The notes under the pieces are model-generated. The model did not search any database. It was not told where the DNA came from and was given only the letters and a program-made list of their open reading frames with translations. This document shows, piece after piece, positions 1 through 9,100 of a stretch of 24,787 nt of DNA. Source of the stretch: Fragilaria crotonensis (lineage: Eukaryota > Bacillariophyta > Fragilariophyceae > Fragilariales > Fragilariaceae); NCBI GenBank assembly GCA_022925895.1, contig JAKSYS010000795.1:1-24787 (forward strand), read 5' to 3'. A program made the translations under genes and the position numbers. Position 1 is the stretch's first letter, and each line of letters begins with the position of its first letter.

Positions 1-120
1 GGCGGCGCAGTACCCAGCAACGACAGCGGCCGGGGGACAATGGCAAAGCTCACCGTACTGCGCCGCCCCTGAGATGGCGACCGAGTTGAATGTACCGAAG
101 TTGCAGTTGATCCCAACAAC

Positions 121-1720
121 GTGGGCCCTGTATTTCATAGGGATGCTGTTGCCCGAGGCAGCACTCAGGACCATGCAGCAGTTGGTAGCAGGTTTGGAGA
201 CGGAGCAACTCAAGGTGCAGATGGCCCCATTGGTGAATTGGTGTCTCGTGGCATGTGTGCGGAGCGGCAGGCGCTCCAGCGCCGGAGCATGATGGATATC
301 CGGTGGGTGACACCGGTTCTGGCAGGAGATCGGCAAGTGGTACGATGGATGAGTGCGAGGCTGGCAGCCTATCGCTCACCCACGGCCGCAACCCCTGTGT
401 TGGGGCATGCTATCCCTCCGCCAGGTCCACTCGCAGCAGCGCTGGCCGGACCTACAGCCGGTACGGTTGCCGCGGGCGCCAAGGAAACAAAGGAGTACTC
501 GCCATATGAGAAGAACCGTATTCGGTTGGGGTGCGGACTTGTCCTAGGACATTACGCCGAGGCCGACTTCCCACCCATCTACGCAATGATGCTTGTTGAG
601 GGCGGACACTGCCGAAGGTGGAGGCCGTGCTCCAGAACTTCCTAACGCCGACGGTTGACGAGCTTGATCCAGTAAAAATCTACGTTTCACCTGAATTGGT
701 ACGCGACGTCAAGGAGCTGCGCTACGGGTATGACAATGACCTGTCATTCGAGAATTGCCATCGTGGCATCTCCCGTTCTGCGTCATGGCGGTCACGGTAG
801 AGAATCAAGCAAAGCGGCGCCGGCTGCAGGAAAGAGCCGAGAGAGCAACATTTCTGTCCACGACGGATGTACAAATCATGGAAGAGGAACCGGGGCAGTG
901 CCCTACCACCTATCATGGCGCGAGTTACTGCGACGGTACATCAAGTTGCTAGATACACTGTTCTTGCCAACGTGCGCTCACGCAATCGAAGTGGGGCTCT
1001 ATTCCAAGAGCTGGGCGGATGGTACAAGTATACGAGTCCCTTGCTCCAGCCATGGTGGTCGAGTTGCTTTGGCATTTTTATCGATGCCAGAGCATTCTTC
1101 TCGGACACCGGGCCAGAGCCTACGAAGTCGGAACTTGCCCTGGTCCGGTATTGGGTAAAGACGTGCTCGCCCAAAACGTCGGTGAACTGTCCTGTGGCAC
1201 GACTGCTCGGCGGGGAGTTGCAACCCCGACGGTGGCATCGGGTCATACGTCCGGCGGAGGGTCGACGGCCGATTCGTCCGTCTCGACGCTGGGAGCGTCC
1301 TACATGTCTCCGGCCGCGGCATCGCGATCTGTTAGTGGACGGATGCATGTCAATCCAACGGCAATTCCTGAGATTGTGGCAATTATGGGCCCATTCAAGC
1401 AGAGGAAACCGGGTGTGGGCATGCGCGAACTCATGCGTGTCGAGAAGCAAGCCTTCAACCCGATGCTGTTGGGGCCACGAGGAACATGCATGGACTATAT
1501 GTATATGGGAGAATGTGTCAACGCCGCATGCACATACAACCATTCACCACCAGAAGGAATAACAGCCTCGCCGGCGTTAGTGGCACGACTTAAGAAGTTG
1601 ACGGACAGCAACCTACAAAAGGCTGACATGGGGAGGGACAGACATCATGGTCTCCTGACAGGACGGCAACTACTAGCAGGAAGCAAGCTTTGGTATACCC
1701 ACCTAGTAGTGCCATGTTAA
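121..1720 (+). pseudogene. Gag-like region with CCCH zinc finger, frame-broken
   Basis: Coding-like segments follow one another through different frames: 481-610 (YSPYEKNRIRLGCGL), 618-770 (EAVLQNFLTPTVDELDPVKI), 775-900 (basic, KRRRLQERAERA), then 1019-1720. The last holds a finger at about 1488-1542, CMDYMYMGECVNAACTYNH, with C-x8-C-x4-C-x3-H spacing like RNA-binding CCCH fingers. It lies upstream of the RT, where gag belongs. Retroviral-type gags use CCHC knuckles, so a CCCH finger would be a different nucleic-acid binding solution. The left boundary is vague, because the first ~480 bases have open frames but no recognisable motif. At least four frame changes are needed to connect the segments. 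Confidence 0.5.
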
Positions 1721-2059
1721 CGACTGCTCTGTTCCCTCCTCCGCACATCAAACACATGCCGCCCCAGGAGGGCGGCGCAAACATACTCGTCAACAACCAT
1801 GTTACGCCGACGAAACGTGCCCTCATGGACCAAACCGCTGTTACTGTATCAAGGAAACTGCCGGAGGGACCCGTTGCAACCGCGCAAGGTGAGTACCGCC
1901 GACGCAGCTTGATGCGACCCGCACAGTGGATATTGGGAGGCACCCATTTATGGCAACATTGGAGCAATGGGCGACGGAGTTCCGGTGGACTGTGGCGACC
2001 CGTGGACAATGGAGGCAATCAAACTGGCAGTGGAGCGAGGGCCCCACAGCAGTGCATTG

Positions 2060-3153
2060 ACACCGAGGCCAGAGCACTCATTGCCGACGAAGTAGATTAC
2101 CAGGTACAGGCAGGCTTCACGGAAATCATGGAGTGGACGGCGGTACAAAGTTGGCACCGCGGAACCTGAAAGTGTCCCCTTTAGCTGTTATCCCTCGTGA
2201 ATCGACGCGGCCGTCTGCTCCTGGACCTATCATTCCCAGTCCACTGGTATCCGTCCGATCGCCCGAAGAAACGAATACGACAAACAGACGGGCGACTTGT
2301 CCAACCCGCGGTGAATTCCACCACAACGTCACTGTCGCCCCAGCAGCCGGTCAAGGAATTGGGACAAGTTTTTTCGCGCCTCTTGGATTTTCTTGCTGCC
2401 GTACCCCTGCAGGAAATAATTCACCTTGCCAAGATTGACTTGTCAGACGGATTCTGGCGGATGCTGGTGGACGCAGACGACAAATGGCACTTCGCGTACG
2501 TACTCCCGGGGAGTCCGACCGACCCTATCCGTCTTGTCATACCACATGCTTTGCAGATGGGCTGGACAGAGAGCCCAGGATATTTTTGCGCAACGACGGA
2601 GACGGGACGCGATGTGATACAGTCCCTCCTGGCGGATAATGAAGATCTACCTGTCCACGCAATGGAAACCTTCATGACCCCAGCGTTCCCAGCACGCCGG
2701 CAGGACAAAAATGACAAGTCGGTGTGGCAGATGACGGCCGTGTACGTGGACGATTACATTTTGGCAGCCGTCGAAGATGCGTCGGGCACCTTGCTCTCGC
2801 GCATCGGACGTGCTGCCCTCCACACTATCCATGCAATCTTCCCGCCTCCTGACAAGTCCGGCCATATTGGCGGAAAGGACCCGATCTCTCAGAAGAAATT
2901 AGAGGCTCATGATGCTCGGTGGGCGCCTGAAAAGGTGATCCTGGGGTTTACTGTCGATGGGGCCGCCCGCACCGTGCGGCTCCCTGCCACAAAAGCAGAT
3001 GCCATTGCGCTGGCGACTCGACGCCTCCTCGCCAAGAAACGTGTGGCCCTGAAGACATTCCAATCGGTTGTCGGGCAACTGCGCAATGCGGCCGGATACT
3101 ACCTGCGGCTCGTTCCTTGCTCCCATCAATCGCGCCCTCCGTGGCAATCCTGA
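2060..3153 (+). pseudogene. Reverse transcriptase domain of the YR element
   Basis: The RT begins near 2060 (ADEVDYQVQAGFTEI, frame 1), continues in another frame (LAPRNLKVSPLAVIP, 2145-2200), and returns to frame 1 at 2197 for an uninterrupted 318 codons. Motif A is KIDLSDGFWRM with Asp codons at 2437 and 2446. LQMGWTESPGYFC near 2555-2590 is motif B-like. Motif C is YVDD at 2743-2754 with both catalytic aspartates present. ILGFTVDG near 2938-2960 fits the downstream RT segment. In the family this enzyme copies element RNA to DNA. The polymerase core is intact, but the join at ~2160-2200 requires two frame changes, so the protein is broken as written. Confidence 0.82.
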
Positions 3154-3159
3154 CCTGGT

Positions 3160-3700
3160 AGCTCTGGGGCGGCCAATAGCGAATTACGAGCAACTCTCCT
3201 GGACCTACGTGCATTGATCCTGGACCTGGGCCGGCGTCCACACACGTCCATGAGCTCGTGACCCGACCAGCGGCCTACTATGGTTATTGTGACGCAAGTG
3301 CATTTGGCGCCGGTGGTGTTTGGTTCAGTGGCGCGTCCTCGCTCCGCCCCCATGTCTGGCGAGTCCAGTGGCCGGCTGACATCACAAAGGCCGTGGTATC
3401 CTCGGCCAACCGTGACGGGCATGTGACCAACTCCGATTTGGAGATGGCGGCGATTGTCTTGCATTTCAATATCTTAGAAACCATTGTGCCGTCCCTGCGC
3501 CACCAAACGGTTGTCCTCTCACCGAGTGGCATGGGCAACTACAATGGCAACTAAATCAGCGAAATCCGAGGCCGCCCACCGCCTGCTCCGCGGCCTTGCC
3601 ATGCGCCAGCGTGCCCTCGAAGCTGGTCCCTTCACGTCCTCCACATTGCCGGCAAGACCAATGTGCTGGCGGATATTGCATCTCGTGTGCTCCCCAATTG
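3160..3700 (+). pseudogene. RNase H domain of the YR element, frame-broken
   Basis: Three pieces in different frames make one RNase H-like fold. YYGYCDASAFGAGGVWFSG carries the first Asp (codon 3291). NSDLEMAAI carries the Glu (codon 3441). HIAGKTNVLADIASR carries the last Asp (codon 3672). The segment VAWATTMATKSAKSEAAHRL, between the second and third, is in a third frame, and the expected middle Asp-containing motif is not clear near 3520, where the frame changes. RNase H removes RNA from the RNA-DNA hybrid. Its position directly after RT is as expected for YR and Ty3-type elements. Confidence 0.7.
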
Positions 3701-3779
3701 CCTGGATGCTGATTTTCTCACCCATTTTAATCTCCTTTTCCCCTAACACCAAAGCACACATCTTGGCTGCGTGCTTTCC

Positions 3780-4855
3780 CGATGCCAGACCAACTGTCCA
3801 ACGTGATTTTGACCTTGCGGGGGCAGCGCTTGCTACTGCCACGGTGGACGACGCCGCCCGAGCGGCCAGCTGGCGATGGTGGGCCCGTTACTGCAACGAA
3901 TGCCGCCTTGACCCCTGGCTGTCCGGGTGTCCCATTACCGTTCAGCAACAACTGTTCATGGGCTTTGCCGCCCGGGTTCGAACTGGATACTTTGGGGTTG
4001 GTCGGCAGGTTACACCAGACTGTCGAAAAGCCATCCGTCACGTGGCACAGGCCCGCGTGCTGGCTGGACTTATCCCCGACGAACCTCCGGCCGACCCGAC
4101 CTCGACCTTGCCTTCATCACCTCCTCCGATCCTACAAGAACGACGACCCTGCTCCACGACCCCAACTGGCACTCCCTGTGAAATTGAAGCCGCTGCGGCC
4201 CCAGGCTTTGCACCCGATGCCGACGCGTTCGCAGCCACCGTTGCGGACCTCATCATCCTTGCGTTTTTCTCCTTCGGGTGGGCGAATATACCCTCCCGGC
4301 CGCCCATGTCCGCACACGCACAGTTCAATTTCGGGTATGCGACATAAAGTTCTGGGATGGCCAGACGATTTTGCCTCACACCTCCGACCCCGCCGTCTTG
4401 GCAGCCGCTACCTCCGTGACCCTTACCATTGACAACCAGAAGAATGGCCAACGGGGCCAAACACTGCACCATGAGGCAGTCCCCGGTCGTTCTGCCCCGT
4501 CAAAGCCGCGGCCCGCCGAGTATCGTACATAATCCGTCAGCTTCAATTGCCGCCATATACCACCAGCACCGTGCACCGGAACCAGCACGTATGTGCATCT
4601 GATATCTTGTCTGCCGTCCGTCTTGGCGCCCGCCGTGCTAATTTGTCCGCGTGTGGCTATAACTGCAGCGCGTCGGCGCCCACTCCCTGCGCGTCCGCGC
4701 CGCTGTGGCTCAGGTCACTCGACCGAGGCCATCATGAAATACGGGCGGTGGAAATCCACCACGTTTTTAACCTACATTCACACAGATTGCAATCATCAGC
4801 CGCGGAGCGCGCAAAATGCGCAGTCCCATTGCCTTTCACAATGTGGCGGCTAACG
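3780..4855 (+). pseudogene. Tyrosine recombinase (integrase) of the YR element, frame-broken
   Basis: The N-terminal SAM-like core-binding region is readable at about 3840-4060 (ASWRWWARYCNECRLDPWL, then QQQLFMGFAARVRTGYFGVG). The catalytic part follows in several frames: LIILAFF then FLLRVGEYT with the box I Arg at codon 4275; DIKFWDGQTILPH and TIDNQKNGQRGQT near 4340-4460; HSLR with His codon 4681 and Arg codon 4690; then GHSTEAIMKYGRWKS and FLTYIH with the candidate nucleophile Tyr at codon 4773. The box II and Tyr motifs are one small indel apart (frame change about 4693-4715). Known: R...HxxR...Y is the signature of tyrosine recombinases, which integrate by strand exchange without target duplication. 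At least four frame changes are present, so this copy is inactive as written. Confidence 0.8.
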
Positions 4856-5037
4856 CCGCGCCACTCACGGACTACCACAACAGACATTATGGCAGTTTTT
4901 CCCTTCTTTCCCGGGTCCACGGGGGTTTTTCCCAAATGTACTGTATTGTTGGTCGGCGACTCAACCAGCGCTGACTGAGTCGACCGGTGATACTCCCTGC
5001 GCTATCGGCCTCCGCCTCACGCTCAATGGAGTTGAAA

Positions 5038-5056
5038 GCCCGCCTCGGCGGCGGGC
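5038..5056. repeat. GC-rich 7-bp hairpin before B1 repeat
   Basis: GCCCGCC at 5038-5044 and GGCGGGC at 5050-5056 are perfectly complementary around a 5-base loop. It lies in the non-coding stretch between the recombinase and the first terminal repeat (4856-5148), where I see no other coding signal. A second 7-bp inverted pair, CGACTCA at 4957-4963 and TGAGTCG at 4976-4982, lies just upstream. Either could shape the 3' end of the element RNA, but that is speculation. Confidence 0.4.
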
Positions 5057-5148
5057 GACCTCTCGAGGGGTGGTGGGGGTCCAGGTAACGAGGGCAGATC
5101 CAAATGAGAACGGCTGGAGCAAGGTTGGCCGGCCCTGGTACCGGTGGG

Positions 5149-5373
5149 GAAATGCATTGGGAGCAGGAGGTCCTAGGAGCGTCACTGCGTTCCGTGGATA
5201 GCCTAATTCAAATAGTTTTTTCCTTCGGCCATCGCAAGTCTGGACCTGTAGCAACAGCCTAGGTGCCAACAAGCGGAGAGTACTTTCCGGACAAGTAGTG
5301 TGCCAACACCCTACGGTACCTGCTCCCAAGGAATTCGTGAAGGCCGTCGTACAGCGGCCTATCTCCGATAGGC
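5149..5373 (+). repeat. Terminal direct repeat copy 1 (putative B1)
   Basis: This 225-bp stretch recurs at 5598-5821. By eye the copies differ by one T in a T run (six against five) and one A/G substitution. It starts at GAAATGCATTGGG and ends at CGATAGGC. No convincing ORF is present. In a split-direct-repeat element this would be B1, adjoining A2. Confidence 0.85.
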
Positions 5374-5597
5374 CACGCGCACGACACACCCAAACGAACG
5401 GACGACCCACCTACCACTGACGCAAGAATGAGCGATGTCCTCTGATCCTGTCAACTGCCAGAAGTACAGGATCAGAAACGTGACTAGGTCATTCTCGCAG
5501 AAAGGTTTGCAAGTCACGAAGAGTGCTCACTGTTCTGTTGATCAAGCAATTTCAATCAGCCCACCCCTCGCCTCAGAGATTTTAGACCCCCGCCCCA
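5374..5597 (+). repeat. Unique spacer between repeats (putative A2)
   Basis: 224 bp lies between the two copies and matches neither. If the element has split direct repeats, this block should be identical to the left terminus (A1), which lies outside the window. Internally it has AGGATCAGA-like motifs and no supported coding sequence. Confidence 0.55.
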
Positions 5598-5821
5598 GAA
5601 ATGCATTGGGAGCAGGAGGTCCTAGGAGCGTCACTGCGTTCCGTGGATAGCCTAATTCAAATAGTTTTTCCTTCGGCCATCGCGAGTCTGGACCTGTAGC
5701 AACAGCCTAGGTGCCAACAAGCGGAGAGTACTTTCCGGACAAGTAGTGTGCCAACACCCTACGGTACCTGCTCCCAAGGAATTCGTGAAGGCCGTCGTAC
5801 AGCGGCCTATCTCCGATAGGC
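5598..5821 (+). repeat. Terminal direct repeat copy 2 (putative B2, right end of element)
   Basis: This 224-bp copy of 5149-5373 is about 99% identical. Similarity stops after base 5821, where CACGCGC in copy 1 is replaced by AATTGCC, so 5821/5822 is the inferred junction with host DNA. The near identity contrasts with the many frame breaks in the coding region of the same element. Confidence 0.85.
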
Positions 5822-6133
5822 AATTGCCCCTGAGATGTATCATACGGTAGGTATTCGTCACAAATTTTGTGTGCAAGTACTACCGGACGTAGTCGAACTG
5901 GATAGCAACCAGCAACCTGTACAATAACCGATTCAAGCCGTTCCCTCGCAACGTGCATCTCGCATCTCGCAACATCATTGCAGCGACCTTCTGCACAAGA
6001 TCCTCATTGTGTTGTAGGGGAGCACTCGGATTACTCCATTTCTGAATTGGAGTTGTATCAGTTGTATTGTGTACTACTAGGTGGAAGGTACTCACTACTC
6101 TCTCAGTAGGTGTCTGATTGACGGTGTATACTA
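5822..6133. other. Spacer and presumed promoter/5' UTR of the kinesin-like gene
   Basis: 312 bp between the right end of the YR element and the ATG at 6134. There is a short direct repeat GCATCTCGCATCTCGCA near 5956-5972. An in-frame TGA at 6119-6121 blocks upstream extension of the reading frame. I recognise no TATA box or initiator with confidence. A long open minus-strand frame crosses here but has no recognisable motifs. Confidence 0.4.
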
Positions 6134-9100
6134 ATGGAACTGAATTCAATGACGCGCCATCTTTATCAGCAAGATGAACAGCAGCCACTGCCCACCTCTT
6201 CCTTTCCTCTGGAACAATCACAACAATCATCAACCACACGAACGACAATTGGAAACCCCACGAATGACGACTGTGACGACACATTCTCATTGCAATTGCC
6301 TTCCAATGATTTGAATTCTTCCATTTCAACACCGGAACGAAAAAGTGACTCAACAACACCTCTTGTCAGTAGTCGCAGTGATGGCCGTTATCGTCGTCAT
6401 CGGAATGTAACATCCTTGATTCGTGTCATTCCCGCCCCTCCCAACAACAACCAACAATCCTGCGTCTTTCCCATGCTTCCACCGACAACAACAACCACAA
6501 CGACAAATGCAAATGCAGGATTACCCTCGACCCAATCATCGCCATTTTTTGACCCGAACATGTCTATAGACGATGTATTGCAATCCCCGGAACAAACATA
6601 TCCTGGGAGAGCAAAGAGCTCGTCTACTGCCGGTAGTAGTGGAGTTTTGGGTTCAAAGGCACTTTTTAATGATGAGGATTCCATAGGCCAGCACGACACC
6701 GATCATGCTGCCGACGACAACAATGCCGGATTGATTTTAGTCACACCAAATGCGATTGGGAAACACATTCGAGCACACATCACAGTAGAAACAGCACGGC
6801 TGGTATCACAAGTGGCAAATTTAGGAACGGAGGATTGGTTGCGACTTTACAATACATTTACAGCAGTTGAATGGAATGCAACGACTCCATATGCGGACAC
6901 TAAGGGAGATCATGATGCTACTACTGCAACGGACAGTATTTATTTGAAACAAGTGGCTACTGAAATGGCAACCGCGATAAAAATATCCTTTACGGAGCCG
7001 CAGAATGTAAAGCACCATGGTGTAGTTTTGAGTATAGGCATGGCCGATCCCAATGTCATGCTGACATTCTTCCGTGAAGCACACAAGTCCTTGCGGCTCG
7101 ACGACAATCAAGTTTGTACGCTTTCGTGCTGGAGATTACCAACGACAAGACGCTGGTCGATCTGGCGGCGAATAAGTCGAATGTGACACACAAGTTGCCA
7201 CTTCTGCTACATCATCCAGACCAGCACGGTGCCGTGGTCAAGAATCTGACGCAATCACCACTTGATTCCGACAATGTAGAATTCTTGTTGCGCCAGGGTC
7301 TGCGGAGTCACAGTCCAGTCGGTGCCATTGTAGCCACCTTGACGGTGTGGCCAAGCGCGGTGGACATGGAGCTGAATCGACTATCAAAATGCCAATACTT
7401 GCAATTTGTGCATTTGCCATCGTCAGATGTTGCCTCAACAACAACGAAAATTGATCGAAGTACGATATCATTGCGTCAATCACTTTCAGCGCTCGGTACT
7501 ATTCTCCGACACTTGGTGTCGCAGCACGATAGTCCCTGTTCGTTTCGGGATGGGACACTCACTAAAGTACTGCAACGCTCCCTGGAGCCAACATCTACTC
7601 GTGTGCTTGTGATGGGCACTGTGTCGTCGGATATTGTTTTTTTCGAACGAACTGCGCACACTCTGAATTACATACAACAATTATTTGGCATATCGACCGC
7701 CGCATCGCCCTTTCAACCATCCTCCAGCAGCATGGAATCGCTCGACTGCATACCGAGCGATTTAGCCAAACATCCAGCCTTTTTGCAATCCTACGTGTCG
7801 GATCCACGCCAGCGGATTGCTGAATTGGAGCGAAAAGTCAACCAGCTAGTTTCGCCACAGCCAAAAGCGTCAACTCCTACACAGGAAGCAATTCTGTCGG
7901 ATGACGACGATGACTCTCCCTATCGGCCCACCAATTACATGGATTTGGATCCTCTTATATTTCAATCGGATTACTTCAAGGATCCCGAAGAGAAAAAAGC
8001 AGAGAGTGTCCATTCACCAGTCAAGAGCAATGCACCTCGAGAGCTGAAAAATGCTCCGCTATCACCAAATGGAGAAGATGACAAATTTGACGATGTGGAT
8101 GACTGGTATCGTGCCGATCCACTGTACGCCTTGACTCAGGAGTTCACATCATCCATGCAACTCTCCTCGCCACGGGCCGCCGAGTCGCTGCGATCGTTGG
8201 AGTATTCGTATGGGGAAAAATCGCTGAAACTGCAACGACAACAACATCAAATTTCCTCGCCATCGGCCGTCGAGTCGATGCAATCATTGGATTATTCTCA
8301 TGAGGAACTATTACTGACACTGCAACCACAAGAGCAACGACTCTCCTCGCCACGCCCCGCCGAGTCGCTGCGAACGTTGGGGTATTCTCATGAGGAATTA
8401 TCGCTGATAATGCAGAAACAACGGCAACAGCTGGAAAGGTTGGAAGACTCGCTATACCGACCCGACAATTCCATCTTTGGGGATAGGGGAGAGTCATCTT
8501 GTGACGAAGAACTGCTGGCAGAAGGAGAATCGCTGGTCGATGATCTAATAGGCGTAAATACCGACTATGAGGTGAAAGACAAGGCCTTCATAGTCTCCAA
8601 GAACAGCTCCAAAAGGAACGACGATTCTAGGGTCCCACCACAGCCCGCCGAGAGTACCTCAAACACCCACAATATCCGTCCCATTCTTAATGATAATGCT
8701 GATCGTGCCTGGCGCCCGACGCCCTATCGGATGGATTCGAAACTGTCAGGCATGACAACCGATAGCGACGATCTGGAAGAAACGTTGGACGGTGAGACGT
8801 CATTTGCGGTTGATGATCAATCTGTGAATGATGCATCAGACGTTGATAAATCTGACGTTGAAATACCACGCAACAACTTGAATGATGTTGTCCATGAGGA
8901 TATAGTGTTGGAATTTAATCGTTCCTTAGAGTCTTCAAGATTGGACGCGCCAGGTATCATTCTCGAGGGCAGGACATTTGAAGTCGCCAGGCTAGACCCA
9001 AACGAGGATCTGTTGGTAGACACATCTGCCTGGGATACTCCCGAGAGTAACTCAAAATCCAGGACTGCAAGTATGCGTCGAAATATCACTGCACAACCCA

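Larger units (their letters stand above)
1..5821 (+). mobile_element. YR retrotransposon (Ngaro/PAT/DIRS-like), left end outside window, degenerate
   Basis: Seen: in order on the plus strand there are a CCCH-finger gag-like region, an RT core with motif A (KIDLSDGFWRM) and motif C (YVDD), an RNase H with CDAS, DLEMA and ADIAS motifs, and a tyrosine recombinase with LLRVGE, HSLR and FLTYIH motifs. The right end carries two near-identical repeats at 5149-5373 and 5598-5821 around a unique 224-bp spacer. Known: RT-RNase H-YR order with no DDE integrase or protease defines YR retrotransposons, and Ngaro/PAT groups have split direct repeats A1-genes-B1-A2-B2. Inferred: the two repeats are B1 and B2, the spacer is A2, and A1 lies left of the window. 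Reading frames are broken many times, so this copy is not a functional coding unit as written. A DIRS-type methyltransferase was not seen. The exact subgroup is uncertain. Confidence 0.8.

Noticed and set aside
941-1543. 200-codon minus-strand frame across the YR element gag
   Set aside because: No motif; the plus strand there carries the CCCH finger in the expected order before RT.
5149-5821. LTRs of an LTR retrotransposon
   Set aside because: The copies do not flank the coding region; both lie on its right side 224 bp apart, and the element has a tyrosine recombinase, not a DDE integrase.
5880-6359. 159-codon minus-strand frame upstream of and overlapping the kinesin-like gene start
   Set aside because: No domain and it overlaps the low-complexity N-terminus of the real gene; a shadow frame.
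6964-7040. Short GT...AG stretches that might be an intron explaining the frame change in the kinesin-like gene
   Set aside because: Candidates are only about 30 bp, and the sequence they would remove encodes part of the motor-like order; a 1-bp change in the T run is simpler.
6134-7186. Treating the first 350 codons as a separate gene
   Set aside because: The kinesin-like motif order runs from this frame straight into the next at 7112-7116, and its last 23 codons after the break are basic and unlike the family.
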